A stretch of DNA of 59,267 nucleotides from Cytophagales bacterium (GTDB taxonomy: Bacteria > Bacteroidota > Bacteroidia > Cytophagales > Thermoflexibacteraceae), in NCBI GenBank assembly GCA_013299115.1, contig JAAFKA010000025.1:1-59267 (forward strand), given 5' to 3'. Position 1 is the first letter of the stretch. Every line of letters starts with the position of its first letter. Positions 54,883 to 59,267 of this stretch are shown here, piece after piece. The notes beneath the pieces were generated by a model, which searched no databases, had not been told where the DNA came from, and was given only the letters and a program-made list of their open reading frames with translations. A program made the translations under genes and the position numbers.

Positions 54883-54915
54883 GTTCGCCATACAACTTCA
54901 AATTGTGTGGCGAAC
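54883..54915. terminator. Hairpin after the small lipoprotein gene
   Basis: GTTCGCCATACAA and TTGTGTGGCGAAC (one mismatch), followed by TTTGCTTTTTTG. It favours the ATG at 54970 for the next gene, since the ATG at 54877 would place the hairpin in its reading frame. Confidence 0.7.
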
Positions 54916-54969
54916 TTTGCTTTTTTGCTTAATTCTCCTTGGTATCATTGCTCGTTTTTTTACTACCTT

Positions 54970-55992
54970 ATGCGTCTATTACTCTTAGGTTCAGATTATC
55001 ATTATTCCATAGAAAGATACTATCTAAAATACCTCCAACTGATGGGAATAGACGTAACTTTATTTGGCATAGAAAATATTTATGGTAACTACTCGAACCG
55101 AAATTTTTTTACAAAAGGATTGAATAAGTTGGGACTTTCCCAATACTTTTTTTATCAAACCAACCACCAAACCATTGACTATATTAAGCAGCACCGTCCT
55201 ACGCATATTATAGTTTTTAAGGGTATGCAACTCTATCCAGCAACCATAGCTTGGTGTAAAAAACAGGGTATTTTTATTGCCAATTATAATCCTGACCATC
55301 CCTTTATTTTGACTGGGGAAGGTAGTGGTAACAGTTATGTTACAGACTCGGTAGGATTATATGATTTGCATTTTTGTTATTCCCAATTACTTAGGCAACA
55401 AATAGAAAGCAAGTACCAAATTCCTACTGTTTTTTTACCTTTTGGCTATGAATTAAGTGTGGAAACGTATGCTTTGTGTGAGCAAGTGCCTGAGGTAGAA
55501 GCAGTTTGTTTTTTGGCTAACCCAGACAAAGAAAGAGTGATTTTTATCAAAGAATTAGTGAACCAAGGTATAAACTTGGCTATTTATGGGCATCAATGGC
55601 AACGGTATCTTTCTCCTTCTGCCCAACTAAGCCTGCACCCTCTCCAATTTCAGCAAGATTATTGGCAGACTTTGAGAAAATATGCAGTTCAAATTAATAG
55701 GCTCAGAAAACACAATGTGAACTCGCACAACATGAGAACTTTCGAAGTTCCTGCTGTTGGTGGTATTCAATTAGCAGATGATACAGATGAACACAGGCAG
55801 TTTTTTGAGGCAGACAAAGAAATATTTTTGTTTAAAACTCCTGCTGAATGTGCAGAAAAGATAAAATTTTTACTCAATTTATCACCTCAACAAAGGCAAG
55901 TAATTAGACAAGTAGCACGTAAACGAAGTGTACAGGCAGATTATACTTACCAAAATAGGGCAAAAATATTATTGGAAGGTTTGAGAAGCTAA
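54970..55992 (+). CDS. CgeB-like glycosyltransferase
   Basis: 340 residues from the ATG at 54970 (MRLLLLGSDYHYSIERYYLK). A GT-B fold with the C-terminal Glyco_trans_1_2 pattern: NSHNMRTFEVPAVGGIQLAD, then FFEADKEIFLFKTPAECAEK and a terminal helix QVARKRSVQADYTYQNRAK. This form is found in spore-coat CgeB and in surface polysaccharide loci. It is a single gene here; no other polysaccharide gene is close. The donor and acceptor are unknown. The dyad 56024-56066 follows the stop. Confidence 0.8.
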   Translation: MRLLLLGSDYHYSIERYYLKYLQLMGIDVTLFGIENIYGNYSNRNFFTKGLNKLGLSQYFFYQTNHQTIDYIKQHRPTHIIVFKGMQLYPATIAWCKKQGIFIANYNPDHPFILTGEGSGNSYVTDSVGLYDLHFCYSQLLRQQIESKYQIPTVFLPFGYELSVETYALCEQVPEVEAVCFLANPDKERVIFIKELVNQGINLAIYGHQWQRYLSPSAQLSLHPLQFQQDYWQTLRKYAVQINRLRKHNVNSHNMRTFEVPAVGGIQLADDTDEHRQFFEADKEIFLFKTPAECAEKIKFLLNLSPQQRQVIRQVARKRSVQADYTYQNRAKILLEGLRS

Positions 55993-56023
55993 GGAATAGA
56001 TATGAAATAGTAGGTATAAAATT

Positions 56024-56066
56024 AAATTAACCCCATAAGAGTTGGAAACTCTTGTGGGGTTAATTT
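56024..56066. terminator. Hairpin between convergent genes (CgeB-like / porV)
   Basis: Arms 56024-56043 and 56047-56066 (AAATTAACCCCATAAGAGTT, one mismatch) around GGA, followed by a T-run. It lies between the CgeB-like gene and the stop of the minus-strand porV and can serve both. Confidence 0.75.
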
Positions 56067-56107
56067 TACGTTTTTATAAAATTTGTAGGTATTTGATTTA
56101 TCAAATA

Positions 56108-57316
56108 CTAATTGGCAGGAATGGTCATTTCTGGTTCCTCAACAGGCGTTGTGCCTTTGTTTTTAGATTTTTTGAAGTCAAACAACAGCGTAAAACGGAA
56201 AGTGTCTGCCAAAGGGTGGTTTTGGGCTTGAGGCAACATATAGACAAAATCTAACCCAAAAGTTTGGTAGCGCAAGCCACCACCCAAAGTAAAATATTTG
56301 CGGTTGCCTTTGCTGGCATCTTCATAAAAATAACCTGCCCGAATTGCTAACAAATTATTGTACCAATATTCTACCCCTGCTGAAACTTGCAACTCTCTTA
56401 GTTTTTCACCAAATCCATCGGGTGCTTCGGTCAAAGAACTGCCAATAGCCCCTAACAAAGATTTTTCGGTGTCTTGTTTTGGTTGTCCATTTCCATCACG
56501 CAAGGGCGTAGGCACAAGCAATTTGTTTGCGTCTATGGCTATGGTTAGCTTGTTGTACTCGTCAAAATCTGCTGTCCACGAAGTACCCAAACGCAAGTTA
56601 GAAGGAATGTAATCTTGATTATTTCGTGCCACATAGGTAACTTTGGGTCCAATATTAGAAATATTTACACCCCACGAAAACCTTGTGTTCAAACCACCCA
56701 CCATAATATTCGGTTTGCTATAATACATAGAAATATCTACGGCAGCCGAAGTAGCAACGGATTGTACGTTGGGTCCAGTAGGAGAAATAACAGGTGCAAG
56801 ATTTGATTGAAACAATCTTGCCGTTACGCCCATGCTAAATCTTTTGGATAATTGACGTGAATAGGTTACGTCAAAAGCAAACTCACGAGGGTCTGATGTA
56901 CCAATAGAGCCTCCTGTTGCATTGGTCAGTTGCAGTTGCCCTAAGCTAAAATAACGGATAGAGGCAGCCACCACATCTTGTTTGCGAAGACGATAATAAC
57001 CCGATACAAAAGACAAAGACATATCAGGAATAATATTGCGGAGCCAAGGACTGTAAGAAAGTGAAGCACCAAAATCGGAGTCTATAAAGGCATATTTGGA
57101 AGGATTCCAATGTGCAGAAGCTCCATCAGGAGAAGTGGCTACGCCCACATCACCCATACCTGCCCCACGTGCCTCTGGCGAGACCAACAAAAAAGGTACA
57201 GAAGTGGTAATAATTTGTGTTCCTTGCTGCCCACCTGGATTAATTTGGGCGAAAGCACAAGGGGACACCAACACACCCGCCAAGACTGCTGCGAAACGAA
57301 TTTTTTTGAATAACAT
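56108..57316 (-). CDS. porV: Type IX secretion outer-membrane protein PorV
   Basis: 402 residues with a signal peptide (1-23, ending CAFAQ). The PorV pattern is clear: TSVPFLLVSPEARGAGMGDVGVATSPDGASAHWNPSKYAF near residue 40, then FVSGYYRLRKQDVVAASIRYFSLGQLQLT and a C-terminal barrel end RFTLLFDFKKSK. PorV is an FadL-like 14-strand barrel that carries T9SS substrates from the translocon to the PorU sortase. In several Bacteroidota porU is adjacent; here it is not. The cargo-type protein at 28.4 kb is a likely client of this system. Confidence 0.94.
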   Translation of the reverse strand: MLFKKIRFAAVLAGVLVSPCAFAQINPGGQQGTQIITTSVPFLLVSPEARGAGMGDVGVATSPDGASAHWNPSKYAFIDSDFGASLSYSPWLRNIIPDMSLSFVSGYYRLRKQDVVAASIRYFSLGQLQLTNATGGSIGTSDPREFAFDVTYSRQLSKRFSMGVTARLFQSNLAPVISPTGPNVQSVATSAAVDISMYYSKPNIMVGGLNTRFSWGVNISNIGPKVTYVARNNQDYIPSNLRLGTSWTADFDEYNKLTIAIDANKLLVPTPLRDGNGQPKQDTEKSLLGAIGSSLTEAPDGFGEKLRELQVSAGVEYWYNNLLAIRAGYFYEDASKGNRKYFTLGGGLRYQTFGLDFVYMLPQAQNHPLADTFRFTLLFDFKKSKNKGTTPVEEPEMTIPAN

Positions 57317-57564
57317 TTGCTTTTTATTTGAGAGTTAAGTTACCAACTAAGTATGACAACTGCCAAAGAGGAGTTATCGAGATAAAAAAATTAAAACTTG
57401 TTGTAGCATAGGGTTTAGCCTGTGCAGTGCATTAGTACAACTGTTTCATGCTTTGTTGGTGCGAGGTAGGTGTTTTTTTAGGCTGCAATTTTGTCATTTT
57501 TTTCAAAAGAAAAAAATAGAATAACAAAAAAGTTTTTGTTTATTGTAACATAAGTAAGTTTTCT
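57317..57564. other. Divergent gap porV / membrane protein
   Basis: 248 bp without a gene. It includes a diverged copy of the CATAGACTTTAGTCTGTGC element near 57403-57425 (read as CATAGGGTTTAGCCTGTGC). No clear TAnnTTTG box for porV. Confidence 0.5.
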
Positions 57565-58995
57565 ATGCTAATTTTTATTTTTCATGCGGTTTTGGTGGCA
57601 AGTCTTGGCTATTTTTTGCACCGCCAACGGGTTGCCCAACCTTTGGGCAAGTTCTTTTTCGGGGGCTTGCTGCTCAAATGTGCCGCTGGTTTGGCTACTT
57701 TTTACGTAGTCAATCAATACGGTGGTGGGTTACACGACAGCCAAAATGCTTTTGCCGTAGGTTGTCGGTTAGCAAACAAATTGGTAGAAAATCCCCTCAA
57801 ATTTGGCATTTTTTTCATAGAACAAGAATGGCTGTATAACTTTGACGACTACCGCAACCATATTTATCAAGATTGGAATGTGCAAACCTTGTTTCTCTAC
57901 AAACTCACTGCTTTGTTTTGCCTCTCTGCCCAATCTAATTTTTACGCTGTCAATCTTTGGTTTTCTTTTGCAAGCTACTGCGGACTCTGGGCTTGTGCCA
58001 ATGCGTTGGCAAACAAATTTCCTACTTCGCAGTGGGCTGCGGTGGTGGCTTTTTTGTGCTTTCCTTCGGTCTTGGTCTGGAGTGCAGGCTTGCTGAAAGA
58101 AAGTTTGCTATGGGCTTTTGGTGGTTATTTGCTTAGTTTTTTGCTTGCATGGCAACCTTCCCAAAAAATAAAATCTTTGACTTGGCTTTGCTTGTCGTTG
58201 GCAAGTTTGGCACTTTTTCGCCTGAAATACTACTATTTTGCAGCTTTATTGCCTATGGCTGCGGTCTATGTAGTGGGCTGTTGGTTGGCTACTACCTCCT
58301 TTTTTCGCAAAAACTTTTTCGGTTTGTTTGTTTCTTTGGGCTTAGTCTTTGCGTTGGTGCTTGGTTTAGCAAGTTTTTTTCACCAAAATTTGGCATTAGA
58401 TTACTTTTTTGAGGGTTTAGTAGGCAATTATTATAACTTTGCCAATGCTTCGGATATAGACAATATCCAACATTTTCGATTTGTGCAGCCTTATTGGTGG
58501 TCGGTACTGTGCCAAATTCCCCAAGCCCTTTGGGGTGCTTTTTTCAATCCGCTGGGCTGGCAAAAAGGAGAAAGTTTGTTAAAAAATATGGCAGGCATAG
58601 AAAATGCAGGTTTGTTGTTGCTGTTGGTAGTGGCAAGTGGAGGGGCTGGTTGGCAGTGGGTAAAAAAAATAAAAAATTACCTCACCCCCAACCCCTCTCC
58701 TGCTGAGAGGGGAGATTTTAACTCTGCAAGGGCTTTAAGCCCTTGCGGAGTTGAATTGGGAATAAAAAACTATATTTTCAATCATTTTCCTACACTTTTG
58801 CTCATTACTTTGGGTATTGGTTATGTTTGTTTATTGGCAATTTTTATTACCTTCGCCTCACCCAACTTAGGGAGTTTGGCTCGGTATAAAGTCGGTTTTT
58901 TGCCTTTTGTGGTTTATGCGGGGTTGGCGGTTATCTGCCGTTGTTTTCGTTCAACCATTGGCAGGGTCTATCGACCACTGCCAAGGTTTCACTAA
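57565..58995 (+). CDS. Polytopic membrane protein, 3' end overwritten by repeats
   Basis: 476 residues with about nine or ten predicted membrane helices between 5 and 465. The periplasmic loop after TM2 has GGGLHDSQNAFAVGCRLANKL. The family is not recognised; the general layout resembles glycan polymerases or mannosyltransferase-like enzymes without a clear motif. Residues about 373-400 (LTPNPSPAERGDFNSARALS and following) are encoded by two palindromes inserted in frame. The last 16 or so residues (CFRSTIGRVYRPLPRFH) come from the start of a tandem palindromic array, so the original C-terminus is probably replaced. Confidence 0.7.
   Translation: MLIFIFHAVLVASLGYFLHRQRVAQPLGKFFFGGLLLKCAAGLATFYVVNQYGGGLHDSQNAFAVGCRLANKLVENPLKFGIFFIEQEWLYNFDDYRNHIYQDWNVQTLFLYKLTALFCLSAQSNFYAVNLWFSFASYCGLWACANALANKFPTSQWAAVVAFLCFPSVLVWSAGLLKESLLWAFGGYLLSFLLAWQPSQKIKSLTWLCLSLASLALFRLKYYYFAALLPMAAVYVVGCWLATTSFFRKNFFGLFVSLGLVFALVLGLASFFHQNLALDYFFEGLVGNYYNFANASDIDNIQHFRFVQPYWWSVLCQIPQALWGAFFNPLGWQKGESLLKNMAGIENAGLLLLLVVASGGAGWQWVKKIKNYLTPNPSPAERGDFNSARALSPCGVELGIKNYIFNHFPTLLLITLGIGYVCLLAIFITFASPNLGSLARYKVGFLPFVVYAGLAVICRCFRSTIGRVYRPLPRFH
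58691..58752. repeat. Two palindromes inside the membrane protein gene
   Basis: CCCCTCTC and GAGAGGGG (58692-58699 and 58705-58712); then arms 58720-58735 and 58737-58752 (AACTCTGCAAGGGCTT, one mismatch). The first is the same type as the CCCCTCTCC hairpin in the nested region at 23277-23299. Confidence 0.85.
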
Positions 58996-59267
58996 AACTT
59001 TGGCAGTGGCTTTTTTGCCCTGCCAATAGTTTCGTCATTTTCGTTCAACCATTGGCAGGGTCTATCGACCACTGCCAAGGTTTCACTAAAACTTTGGCAG
59101 TGGTCTTTTTCAGACCCTGCCAATAGTTTCATCATTTTCGTTCAACCATTGGCAGGGTCTATCGACCACTGCCAAGGTTTCACTAAAACTTTGGCAGTGG
59201 TCTTTTTCAGACCCTGCCAATAGTTTCATCATTTTCGTTCAACCATTGGCAGGGTCTATCGACCACT
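58948..59267. repeat. Tandem 94-97-bp palindromic repeats at the right window edge
   Basis: Copies start (CGTTCAACCATTGG) at 58948, 59042, 59139 and 59236; the last is cut by the window end. Each contains an outer dyad TTGGCAGGGTCT/AGACCCTGCCAA (in the first copy incomplete) and an inner dyad ACCACTGCCAA/TTGGCAGTGGT. The array overlaps the last codons of the membrane protein gene and continues beyond the window. Confidence 0.93.

Noticed and set aside
54877-54969. Upstream ATG for the CgeB-like glycosyltransferase
   Set aside because: The extra 31 residues would be encoded by the terminator hairpin at 54883-54915; the family start fits the ATG at 54970.

Overview
The window reads as the chromosome of a low-GC member of the Bacteroidota, most like the Cytophagales. 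Evidence: a fused LpxC/FabZ gene, a PorV subunit of type IX secretion, a gliding-motility-type C-terminal sorting domain, a 7TM-DISM/SpoIIE phosphatase, DUF4199 and DUF5694 proteins, an Hc1-like small histone, no Shine-Dalgarno sites, and repeated TTG-N17-23-TAnnTTTG promoter signatures. No rRNA, tRNA, CRISPR array, prophage or complete insertion sequence was recognised.

Layout. 0.3-11 kb: purM-like, thiolase, lpxC/fabZ, a solitary sufB, an RprXY-like two-component pair and a solitary atpD. 11-15.4 kb: a 1429-residue contractile-injection-system tape-measure protein with no other injection gene nearby. 15.4-26 kb: a secreted EEP phosphodiesterase, DUF4199, Kdo transferase, a sortilin-like propeller protein, DUF5694, a VOC protein, a PD40 protein and a lipoprotein. 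26-35 kb: LytS/LytTR pair, a T9SS type B cargo protein, HMG-CoA reductase, 7TM-DISM/SpoIIE. 35-42 kb: glycosyltransferase, Hc1-like protein, dtd, deoC, cytochrome P460, outer-membrane barrel, ATP-grasp-like protein, LolE/FtsX-like permease. 42-44 kb: an Rpn-type nuclease and a second PD-(D/E)XK-like protein. 44-47 kb: malate synthase and a class III aminotransferase. 47-54.5 kb: a minus-strand cluster of a 1463-residue SF1 helicase, three tandem paralogous putative PD-(D/E)XK nucleases and, 220 bp further upstream, an AlbA_2 protein. 54.6-59.3 kb: small lipoprotein, CgeB-like glycosyltransferase, porV and a polytopic membrane protein that runs into a repeat array at the window end.

Two things stand out. 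First, the DNA is saturated with perfect or near-perfect palindromes of several families. Between genes they have arms of 13-37 bp, are often nested inside one another, and often sit where a terminator would. In three proteins (tape measure, helicase, membrane protein) such palindromes lie inside the reading frame. In two of these they are tandemly amplified with periods of 42 or 48 bp, so they are translated as 14- or 16-residue repeats. Second, the helicase plus triplicated nuclease cluster looks like an uncharacterised DNA-processing or defence module. Its three copies are nearly identical in the catalytic half and divergent in the N-terminal half.

Most genes are single units or short operons (HK-RR pairs, the small membrane protein with HMG-CoA reductase, the nuclease-helicase run). 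All functional statements rest on reading motifs by eye; no database search was possible.
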